A stretch of DNA of 64,000 nt from positions 1 through 64,000 of the IMG/VR virus record IMGVR_UViG_3300021957_004906; one strand, written 5' to 3'. The notes beneath the pieces were generated by a model. It was given only the letters and a program-made list of their open reading frames with translations, did not search any database and had not been told where the DNA came from. Position 1 is the stretch's first letter. Every line of letters starts with the position of its first letter. Of this stretch, positions 15,307-22,303 are shown in pieces. The DNA is from a virus. The position numbers and the translations under genes were made by a program.

Positions 15307-15322
15307 AAAACCTGCTCAAAAA

Positions 15323-15346
15323 AATAGGCCCAATAAAGGACCTATT
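15323..15346 (-). terminator. Intrinsic terminator after gp18
   Basis: On the minus strand AATAGGTCC pairs with GGGCCTATT (one G-U) around loop TTTATT and is followed by TTTTTT, a classical intrinsic terminator between the sheath and tube genes. Confidence 0.85.
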
Positions 15347-15366
15347 AAGTATTATGTTAATTTTAT

Positions 15367-17853
15367 TTAGTTAGTAGTGGCTAATGTACCAGTATTAACT
15401 AATCTAATTGGAATATAGATGAATTCTGCTGCTTTTGAAGGTTCAATTGCAACATCAACGTAAAATTCATTACGATCAATTCTTGCTGGTGTGTTATTAC
15501 TTGTATCACAAACAACTGCAAAATCTGTAAGTCCACGTCTGCTTAAAATGTCTGCGAGGAATCTTTCAAATGCAATCTTTGCTCTTGCTCTTGTTTGTTC
15601 ATCATTAATCTCAAACAAGAACGGACGTCCTAGTTCATCAAATCTGTCACGCAAGTATGCAACTAATCTAGCAACATTAACTCTATCTAATGCACTAGTT
15701 CCAGCATGTAAAGTTTTCTGTCCAAATACTATTGTGCCTTGTCCAGGGAAAGTTGTGATTGGATTTAGCTTTGCTGTATACATTGCATCACGCTGTCCTT
15801 GTGTAAGGCTAATTGCTTTAAATTCGCCTTCAGTTGTCAAGTGCCCAACACTAGTAGCATTTTGTACCACACCACGTGTTAGTCCAGCTGGTGCAAACCA
15901 TTGGAAACTAATATTATCGTTATATGCAAATGTATATAATGCCATATGACTTGGTGGTACCATTACTGATGCACCAGTTGATGGCAATGTAGAACTGCCA
16001 GATGGGTAATAAACTGCACTATATGTATTATTAGTTACCAGACCATCTTCACCGTTTTCTGATGCACTTCCTGTATTATTAGTCCAATTAATAACATCTG
16101 TTGGACTCTTACGCATTGGTGAGTCAACAATAATAAATGCAGTTTCGCCTCTATCACTATTAAGTGTAACCATTTCATCAACTAGTTCAGGATAGTTAGG
16201 TGCTGCAATTAAACTAAATGCATTACTTGGATCTCTAAGATCTGCACCTGCTGCCACTGCCTGCATTGCAGTTGCAATAACACCACGTTGGGCATATCTA
16301 CCAAAACGTCCGCTACCATCTGCATGATTGCTTGCACCATTTCTCCAAGCAGTTCCATTCCATGCTCGAACTGTGTTTTTACTCTGCCCCATATTAACAG
16401 CTACCATTCCATTTGGATACACTGCTGGGTTTGGACCGCCACTAATAACTGTAGCATTACCACTATTAGTAGCATCGCCTGCTGCGTCTGTAATATCTGC
16501 AAACAATACGCCTGTTGTAGTTGTTTGATCTGTATTGTCATGTGAAATCCATGCACTTCCGTTATAAACTTTGATGTGTGGATAAGCACGTTCGTTAGTT
16601 TGGTTTTCTGCTGCTAGTGATGTATCAACCCAAATATCATTTAGAGAAGCACCTGTTGGAGCAGTTGAACTATAAGTTGCTGACTTTGGTAAAAATTCAC
16701 CTGCTGTAATTACATACAAATCTAACTTATCAATTGTATTATCAAACCAATATGTACCTGTAGCTAGTGTTCTAGTTGGTGTTGCAGCTTGTCCTAATAC
16801 TGTAGTTGCTGTTAAATCGCCTACTGCACCCGCTGTTATAACTTCTCTAATAACAACAGTAGCTTTGGTATTTGCTTGTTGGTCTAACAAATAAGCACCT
16901 ACTGTAGCTGTGCTTGCGGATAATGCAGTTGTGCTTGAACCGTCTTGTGCTACAAAATCACCAATGGCTCCTGCACCATCAGCTTGTGTAGTACTAATAC
17001 CTTGTACTGTAGCTGTTGTAAATGCCGTGCCATTGTGTGTGCTTAGTGCTAGTGCCAAACCGTTGCCTGGGCGTGTTGTTTTAACCCAAACATCGTTTGC
17101 TACTGGAGAGCTTGGTGCATTATAGTGTGCATCATAAGTTACAGCTTCACCAGTGCTTAGAGCAGTATCTGAATCTAGTGATTCCCATGCGCCGCCTACG
17201 CCGTAAAAGTATTCAATACTCATACCACGACCTGCGCTATTTGCTATTTCGTTATCAACGTTTGTTACAACTAGGAATGTTCCGTCAGTTGCAGCACTTG
17301 CGCCGCTTGGTGTATTAACGTCACCATCAATATCTGCGTCATCATAATTAGTCTGTACTGCTGGTATTTTGTTTTCCCATTTGCTAGTTGTGCTGTTCCA
17401 CTGATGGATACCATACTTACTAGCGTCTGTGTCTAACCACACTGTGTTGCCTATATTATATGGCGCTGTTGGTTCAGTTGCACTATTTTCTAATTGTGCA
17501 AGATCAATATCTGCTCTTACAACAAATGCTTGGCTTCCTTGTCCAAGATAACTATATGCAGCTAACAGACCATATTCACTTGTTTCACTTCCTTGTGAAA
17601 CTGTTGAGCCAACTGTGGTAAATGTTGGGTTTCCAAAAAATTGTGTTAATTCTCTTTGGCTAGTAACTTTCACTACTTCGCCAGCGGCTGTGGATTTAGT
17701 TTTTGCCGCAATATTATCTGCCGATCCGCCGGTTGGATCTGCTTTGTTTGATCTAGTAGCTAGAACTAATAGTGGTACAGTACCGGATCCTGGTGCACCA
17801 TATGCACTCTCATCAACTACCGATACTTGTACGCCTGGTGACGTTAAGGCCAT
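15367..17853 (-). CDS. 18: gp18 tail sheath protein
   Basis: This 828-residue protein starts MALTSPGVQVSVVDESAYG, typical of T4-like sheath proteins. It ends with the conserved sheath core (GQKTLHAGTSALDRVNVARL, FEINDEQTRARAKIAFERFL, RNEFYVDVAIEPSKAAEFIY). It is longer than T4 gp18 (659): the middle third contains inserted, repetitive Thr/Ala-rich domains with W-containing motifs (NTVWLDTDASKYGIHQWNS) that probably decorate the sheath exterior. It contracts around the gp19 tube on infection. Confidence 0.95.
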   Translation of the reverse strand: MALTSPGVQVSVVDESAYGAPGSGTVPLLVLATRSNKADPTGGSADNIAAKTKSTAAGEVVKVTSQRELTQFFGNPTFTTVGSTVSQGSETSEYGLLAAYSYLGQGSQAFVVRADIDLAQLENSATEPTAPYNIGNTVWLDTDASKYGIHQWNSTTSKWENKIPAVQTNYDDADIDGDVNTPSGASAATDGTFLVVTNVDNEIANSAGRGMSIEYFYGVGGAWESLDSDTALSTGEAVTYDAHYNAPSSPVANDVWVKTTRPGNGLALALSTHNGTAFTTATVQGISTTQADGAGAIGDFVAQDGSSTTALSASTATVGAYLLDQQANTKATVVIREVITAGAVGDLTATTVLGQAATPTRTLATGTYWFDNTIDKLDLYVITAGEFLPKSATYSSTAPTGASLNDIWVDTSLAAENQTNERAYPHIKVYNGSAWISHDNTDQTTTTGVLFADITDAAGDATNSGNATVISGGPNPAVYPNGMVAVNMGQSKNTVRAWNGTAWRNGASNHADGSGRFGRYAQRGVIATAMQAVAAGADLRDPSNAFSLIAAPNYPELVDEMVTLNSDRGETAFIIVDSPMRKSPTDVINWTNNTGSASENGEDGLVTNNTYSAVYYPSGSSTLPSTGASVMVPPSHMALYTFAYNDNISFQWFAPAGLTRGVVQNATSVGHLTTEGEFKAISLTQGQRDAMYTAKLNPITTFPGQGTIVFGQKTLHAGTSALDRVNVARLVAYLRDRFDELGRPFLFEINDEQTRARAKIAFERFLADILSRRGLTDFAVVCDTSNNTPARIDRNEFYVDVAIEPSKAAEFIYIPIRLVNTGTLATTN

Positions 17854-17888
17854 TTCATTACTCCTCTTTGTTTACATAATGTTATATG

Positions 17889-17896
17889 TATTTAAC
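17889..17896 (-). promoter_or_regulatory. T4-late-like promoter box for gp18
   Basis: GTTAAATA on the minus strand, about 35 bases before the gp18 ATG, which has its own GAGGAG site. Confidence 0.5.
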
Positions 17897-17940
17897 AAGA
17901 TTGCCATTTATCCAGGGGGTTACGGTAGTTATCTTAGTAG

Positions 17941-18453
17941 TTAACTAACACTATAAGAATCAATATGTGTCAATAATTGTCGTACATTAAATGCAAGATC
18001 ATCTAATGTTCCATTATTATCAATAGTATGATCTGCCATCCATTGTTGTAAACTCATACTGTTTATACTTTCTGGTGGTAAATGATCACTACGGTCAACC
18101 CATATAACCTTATCAAATACGCCTGTATTCTGCATTGCAAAGAATTCACGTTTGTTACGTAATCCACAATAGATATCATGTTCTTTAAATATTTCTCTTC
18201 CTAGAGATGCACCATCTTTTACATTATAGTTGCATATTGCATTATACCATTCTGCTCTGTGATTATGTCTATCAGCATAGCATTCTTCTTCATTTAAATA
18301 GTTATATTTGTTTTTTAAGTCATTATATATGAATAGTTTACTACAAAACTTACTACTACTTTCAAAAGTATAACCATACCGATCTCTCAGTATTTCACAA
18401 ACTGTATCTTTGCCATGACGTCCATGGCCTATTACAAGTAATTTTAATTTCAT
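17941..18453 (-). CDS. Deoxynucleoside-monophosphate-kinase-like P-loop protein
   Basis: This 170-residue protein has a P-loop at its N-terminus (GHGRHGKDT) and a C-terminal segment (ADHTIDNNGTLDDLAFNV) that parallels the ITNDGSLEEL end of T4 gp1, a dNMP kinase. A middle helix-rich LID/NMP region is present. The likely reaction is phosphorylation of (deoxy)nucleoside monophosphates with ATP. Length is shorter than T4 gp1 (241). A sigma70-like promoter (18459-18487) gives it early-type control within the tail region. Confidence 0.7.
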   Translation of the reverse strand: MKLKLLVIGHGRHGKDTVCEILRDRYGYTFESSSKFCSKLFIYNDLKNKYNYLNEEECYADRHNHRAEWYNAICNYNVKDGASLGREIFKEHDIYCGLRNKREFFAMQNTGVFDKVIWVDRSDHLPPESINSMSLQQWMADHTIDNNGTLDDLAFNVRQLLTHIDSYSVS

Positions 18454-18458
18454 AATTT

Positions 18459-18487
18459 ATGATAACAGATTTATATACAAATGTCAA
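18459..18487 (-). promoter_or_regulatory. Sigma70-like promoter
   Basis: Minus strand TTGACA (18482-18487), 17-base spacer, TATCAT (18459-18464), directly before the kinase-like gene; the -35 box abuts the stop of the Cys-rich miniprotein. Confidence 0.55.
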
Positions 18488-18601
18488 CTAAGATTTTGTT
18501 TTGCAATCGCAGTGTCCGCATACATCATTTACACAGGTAGGACAAGTTACTTTGTCACAATGACAAGCATGTCCACATTTTGTACAAGTTTTTGTATGCA
18601 C
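18488..18601 (-). CDS. 37-residue Cys/His-rich metallothionein-like miniprotein
   Basis: A GTG-started frame with a good AAGGGA site 8 bases upstream encodes 37 residues with nine Cys and three His: CTKCGHACHC, then CPTC, then CGHCDC. The CxxC/CxC spacing resembles zinc-binding metallothioneins or a double zinc ribbon. It lies 2 bases after the upstream lysine-rich gene, so it belongs to the same operon. No homologue is recognised; metal binding is inferred from the spacing alone. Confidence 0.6.
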   Translation of the reverse strand: MHTKTCTKCGHACHCDKVTCPTCVNDVCGHCDCKTKS

Positions 18602-18603
18602 TG

Positions 18604-18903
18604 TTATTTCCCTTTGGTATTGCTTACGTTTTTAGCTTTGCCTCTGCGATTTTTATTAGGGTCTTGTCTACGTTTCTTACTAACTGCGGCGCCAATTGCT
18701 TTTTTGCCGCCTTTTGCTCTTAGGCTTGCAGCTTTACTTTTACTTAAACACTTGGGCTTTGCTTTGCTTTTTGTATCTCCGCATTTACCTACACGTTCGC
18801 CTTTTGTATTGTATGCATCCCAGCCACCGCCACCAGCGCCGCCTTTTTTGCCTTTGCCAAACCATGCACGTAAATCTTCGTTTATGATTTCGGTTATCTT
18901 CAT
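18604..18903 (-). CDS. Small Lys/Gly-rich protein (AYNTKGERVGKCG family)
   Basis: This 99-residue, very basic protein contains WDAYNTKGERVGKCGDTKSK and CLSKSKAASLRAKGGKKAIG. This signature is common in small proteins of marine T4-like phages, where it is usually of unknown function. The start MKITEIINEDL resembles a T4 capsid-targeting peptide. The charge suggests DNA binding or packaging inside the head. It overlaps the next gene upstream by 4 nt. Confidence 0.65.
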   Translation of the reverse strand: MKITEIINEDLRAWFGKGKKGGAGGGGWDAYNTKGERVGKCGDTKSKAKPKCLSKSKAASLRAKGGKKAIGAAVSKKRRQDPNKNRRGKAKNVSNTKGK

Positions 18904-19085
18904 TTCTTTGAATTACCCCAGTTCTTTGCACCAACTTTACGACACTTAACTAATGCACCTGATGCGTATGCTGATGGCCATACTTTGTAACGTGATTTAA
19001 CTTTGTGATAGCAAGCATCTTTTTTACCTGCTTTTTCATCAAACTGTTCTTCAGTTAATGGTTGAATTACTTCATTAATCTTCAT
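18900..19085 (-). CDS. Small basic protein (DACYHKVKSRYKVWPSAYAS family)
   Basis: This 61-residue protein consists of an MKINEVIQPLTEEQ leader and the block KKDACYHKVKSRYKVW, PSAYASGALVKCRKVGAKNW. That block is strikingly conserved in many marine phages and large DNA viruses (recognised from memory), with unknown function. The two Cys and many Lys suggest nucleic-acid binding. It shares its N-terminal leader type with the overlapping downstream gene and follows gp13 by 4 bases. Confidence 0.7.
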   Translation of the reverse strand: MKINEVIQPLTEEQFDEKAGKKDACYHKVKSRYKVWPSAYASGALVKCRKVGAKNWGNSKK

Positions 19086-19089
19086 AATT

Positions 19090-19827
19090 TTAGCCTATAA
19101 TAAATCCTAAACCTGCACTGCCTTCAGCATAGAATTTTAAGTCTTCCTCTAGTTTATCAATGCTTGTAAACGCATCAGTTCTAAGTGCGTCTGCATTCAT
19201 TGATGTACCTCCCTGTGGTCCAGCTACTGTGTTAAATTTTCCACGAGCTTCTGCTAACATTAGTTTGGCCTGTGCTAAAGCATATTCCTTAATCCAAGGC
19301 GATGCATAACTATCTTGTAATATCTCTTCGTCGCCACGTTGCTTATATACGTGTAAAAATATTTCATCCGAAGATTTAATTTTACGATGAAGTAGTAATT
19401 TTTTATTAACAGTATTCCAAGTAAACATAATTTCTTGACCAAACATACGTCCTAATGCTTCTCGGTGTTGCGCTAAAGCATCATATGTTGCCATACCGCC
19501 TGCTCTGCCACTATTGAGTAAAAAATTATTTAAGTATGCGCTCTCAAATGGCTCAATACCACCACTGCTAGTTGAACTTGTGCCGGTAGCATATCTGTAA
19601 ATATCTTTTACTTCAATAATGTCTGATGCTAAAGTATACTCAGCTACATCTTTAATAACTTGCAGTGGAATAAATGTTTCTTCAATAGCATTTTCACTAC
19701 GCTGTCTATACTTTTCAAAACTCTTATTCATAGCTAAATCGTAGTGTTCAGGATCTAATTCCACATCTACCATTTGCCCACCTAAACGTAGTTCTATCTC
19801 TTTAATTAAATCATCTCTATAAGCCAT
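19090..19827 (-). CDS. 13: gp13 neck protein
   Basis: This 245-residue protein aligns with T4 gp13 at both ends. The N-terminus ELRLGGQMVDVELDPEHYDL parallels T4 [20 protein letters not shown]. The C-terminus (WIKEYALAQAKLMLAEARGK and a final GLGFIIG) parallels [20 protein letters not shown] and PFGILVG. It is shorter than T4 gp13 (309). gp13 and gp14 form the neck that joins head and tail. A late-type box sits 6 bases upstream of the ATG. Confidence 0.88.
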   Translation of the reverse strand: MAYRDDLIKEIELRLGGQMVDVELDPEHYDLAMNKSFEKYRQRSENAIEETFIPLQVIKDVAEYTLASDIIEVKDIYRYATGTSSTSSGGIEPFESAYLNNFLLNSGRAGGMATYDALAQHREALGRMFGQEIMFTWNTVNKKLLLHRKIKSSDEIFLHVYKQRGDEEILQDSYASPWIKEYALAQAKLMLAEARGKFNTVAGPQGGTSMNADALRTDAFTSIDKLEEDLKFYAEGSAGLGFIIG

Positions 19828-19832
19828 GTTAA

Positions 19833-19840
19833 TATTTATG
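19833..19840 (-). promoter_or_regulatory. T4-late-like promoter box for gp13
   Basis: CATAAATA on the minus strand, ending 5 bases before the gp13 ATG. It overlaps the base of the terminator hairpin of the upstream unit, so one ends exactly where the other begins. Confidence 0.6.
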
Positions 19841-19863
19841 CGGCGAAGTTATCCTCGCCGCAT
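19838..19863 (-). terminator. Hairpin terminator after the 389-aa gene
   Basis: ATGCGGCGA and TCGCCGCAT form a perfect GC-rich 9-bp stem with an 8-base loop, followed on the minus strand by AAATATT. It separates the early-promoter unit 19874-21040 from late gp13. Confidence 0.8.
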
Positions 19864-19873
19864 TTATATTTTA

Positions 19874-21040
19874 CTACTTAAATGCTTTTAGGATGATTGT
19901 GTCTGCATTAAACCTACCATTAAGTTTAGTCTCAGTAGTTTTTAAATATCCAAACTGTGTTGGTACCTTATGCCGTGTAACTTTTTTCCACTGTGGCATA
20001 ATTTCACTTGGCTTACGTACTGTACGTTGTACACTTTTCTTTTCATCAAAGAACTGAAGTGTGGTTCCTTTGACTTTAAGTGTACAATTATCATCTGCAT
20101 AATATACTCCAAGTTTACGGTTTTTTGTATTAAACACAACAACACATGTTGCATCAATAACATCAGCTGGATTAATACTAGCAATTCCAATTTTAGTATC
20201 ACTAGGATTAAACTTGAGTTTCTTAACTTGGTCTGCTGCACTTTTAACCTTTGCTCTACGTGGTGTTTGTGACTGTTTTCTTTCTGCTTTAAAAATTTCA
20301 ATAGCATCAAACAGTCGTTTATAAAAATCTGTTAGTTCCTTGATTTCTTTTTTACTGTACGAGCTATATCCTTCTGCAAGCTGTTCTTGCATATCATTAC
20401 GTTTCTTAGGAGCAGGTAAATTATTTAATTCCTGCATTTCTTCATGCGCACCTTTAAAGAACTCACTAACAAAACGCAAATGACCTAGATTCATTTCGTG
20501 CTTTTTAAAATACAGCAATGGATTTTGCTTAATTAATGGATTCTTTTTGCTGTCACGCATCCAATCGTCCAACCAACTGTCCATGTCTTCTAATTTATCG
20601 ATGGTAGCTTCTTGAAGACGTTCTTGAATAGTTGGGACATGAATATGTTTCTTAGACGCCTTTGCTGATTTCTTAACTTCCGCAACTAGTTTTCCTTCTT
20701 CAACCAATGCATTAATTCGTTTAGGAAGTCCAGTAATGTAGTCGGGATGCACCACATCTGCAAAATCATTAACAAACAACCAGGCGGCTGTTGACCATCC
20801 ACTATGCATAGAAGTTTTCCAGTCTGGCAGTCTATTCACAGCCTGTGCGTCTTCTTTGCTCCAATTTTGACTAATATATGCTTTTACAATTGAACCCCAT
20901 TCACGGTTTTCAACTTCATTATGTACATAATAGTGACATGCATGCCATCCATCATTAACCGGCATGGCATTAATTCCAGTAGTACGGCGTTTAGCTCTTG
21001 GAGCTTTCTTTTTAACTTTTATACCAGCTATCTTAGCCAT
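19874..21040 (-). CDS. Conserved-type hypothetical protein under an early-like promoter
   Basis: The protein is 388 residues from MAKIAGIKVKKKAPRAKRRT. It has a very basic N-terminus, a helical middle with the block LIKQNPLLYFKKHEMNLGHL, and a C-terminal beta-rich part (VVVFNTKNRKLGVYYADDNC). I chose the ATG at 21040 over the in-frame start at 21106 because a GGAG site precedes it and the promoter at 21075-21103 would start transcription downstream of the longer start. Related proteins occur in marine T4-like phages (from memory). No motif tells its function; the early-like promoter argues against a pure structural role. Confidence 0.65.
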   Translation of the reverse strand: MAKIAGIKVKKKAPRAKRRTTGINAMPVNDGWHACHYYVHNEVENREWGSIVKAYISQNWSKEDAQAVNRLPDWKTSMHSGWSTAAWLFVNDFADVVHPDYITGLPKRINALVEEGKLVAEVKKSAKASKKHIHVPTIQERLQEATIDKLEDMDSWLDDWMRDSKKNPLIKQNPLLYFKKHEMNLGHLRFVSEFFKGAHEEMQELNNLPAPKKRNDMQEQLAEGYSSYSKKEIKELTDFYKRLFDAIEIFKAERKQSQTPRRAKVKSAADQVKKLKFNPSDTKIGIASINPADVIDATCVVVFNTKNRKLGVYYADDNCTLKVKGTTLQFFDEKKSVQRTVRKPSEIMPQWKKVTRHKVPTQFGYLKTTETKLNGRFNADTIILKAFK

Positions 21041-21074
21041 GTCGTTTCTCCATTTAATTAATTTATACTTACAC

Positions 21075-21103
21075 CTTATAAAGCAAATAATACCAATAGT
21101 CAA
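21075..21103 (-). promoter_or_regulatory. Sigma70-like promoter
   Basis: Minus strand TTGACT (21098-21103), 17-base spacer, TATAAG (21075-21080), pointing at the gene ending at 19874. It is divergent from the gp14 late box 24 bases away. Confidence 0.65.
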
Positions 21104-21126
21104 CACTTTTTTCTAACTAATGTTCT

Positions 21127-21134
21127 GATAAATA
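21127..21134 (+). promoter_or_regulatory. T4-late-like box immediately before gp14
   Basis: GATAAATA is followed by only 5 bases and the gp14 ATG. With T4 late-promoter geometry the transcript would start at the ATG itself. No Shine-Dalgarno sequence is present. Confidence 0.55.
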
Positions 21135-21139
21135 AGTAC

Positions 21140-22300
21140 ATGCCACGTTTGACCTTATATAAACCAACTAAAACTAACGATTTTTACTTTCAGGATCGAT
21201 CAATCCGTGAACAGTTTAATATCGGAGGGACTGGGGTACATGTACACAAATATCTTGGACCAGCAGCACAACCCAACAAGGACGACCCAAGTCAACCAAA
21301 TTATATTGGTGGCGGTGAAATTGATCCACTTAGTGGTGAATATATCAATGTTGAAGGCATAATTAATGAAACAAAAATACAAGATTTATTGTTTATGGAA
21401 AACAGAGATCGAAAATATGATCAAGATATTTTCGATATGCGTGGAGTGTATAATGTTCAAGATAATGATTATGATTTAACACAGTTTGGATTATTTCTCA
21501 GTAATGATCAATTATATATGACCTTTCATATAAATGATATGGTGGAGATAATGGGTAGGCGTTTGATGCCTGGTGATGTCTTGGAATTACCACATTTACG
21601 TGATGACTTACTTCTTAATGCTAGTAAAGCCGCAGTAAACAAATATTATGTTGTTAACGATGCGAACAGAGGTGCTGAAGGATTTAGTCAAACTTGGTAT
21701 CCGCATATTTGGCGAGTCAAACTAAGCCCACTAACAGACAGTCAAGAATACTACGATATACTTGGCGATAGCAGTGATGCTAATAGTCTCAAAAATGATG
21801 TTAGTACATATAAAGCAGAATATAATATAAGTGATGCGATTATTGCAGCCGCTGACGCTGCTGATCCAAATGGTACAAGTATGGTTGACCATTTATTTGG
21901 ATATGACCATGCTACTAGTGGTGGTATTGTTAACAAGGACAATAGTTATAACCACGGTGAGACAATTGCAACTGGTGATCAATTTCCAGTAGAACCTAAT
22001 GAGGGCGATTACTTTATAAGAAACGACTTTGTTCCTAATAGAATGTTTGTTCGTCGTGGATCAAGATGGCATAGGCTATATGATAATATCACTGAACAAA
22101 CATGGACAGATAAAACATATAATGCTAGTGATTATATTTTTAATGAAAAAAACACTACAGTTGTAGATAACAGAGAAACGCAAGAGCTGCAACCAATTAG
22201 TACAGCGATAACTGCACAACCAGACAATCAAAAAAAAAGTAGTCTATATATGACTGCTGGATATGTAGCTACTGGCTATGTAACACCTGATGGAGAATAA
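21140..22300 (+). CDS. 14: gp14 neck protein
   Basis: This 386-residue protein starts MPRLTLYKPTKTNDFYFQDR and contains GTGVHVHKYLGP, FDMRGVYNVQDNDYDLTQFG, MGRRLMPGDVLELPHLRDD and WYPHIWRVKLSPLTDSQEY, the pattern of gp14-type neck proteins in marine T4-like phages. It is longer than T4 gp14 (256). With gp13 it closes the filled head for tail docking. It heads the plus-strand block. The fibre gene follows after 3 bases, so gp14 and the fibre are probably one transcript. Confidence 0.8.
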   Translation: MPRLTLYKPTKTNDFYFQDRSIREQFNIGGTGVHVHKYLGPAAQPNKDDPSQPNYIGGGEIDPLSGEYINVEGIINETKIQDLLFMENRDRKYDQDIFDMRGVYNVQDNDYDLTQFGLFLSNDQLYMTFHINDMVEIMGRRLMPGDVLELPHLRDDLLLNASKAAVNKYYVVNDANRGAEGFSQTWYPHIWRVKLSPLTDSQEYYDILGDSSDANSLKNDVSTYKAEYNISDAIIAAADAADPNGTSMVDHLFGYDHATSGGIVNKDNSYNHGETIATGDQFPVEPNEGDYFIRNDFVPNRMFVRRGSRWHRLYDNITEQTWTDKTYNASDYIFNEKNTTVVDNRETQELQPISTAITAQPDNQKKSSLYMTAGYVATGYVTPDGE

Positions 22301-22303
22301 AAC

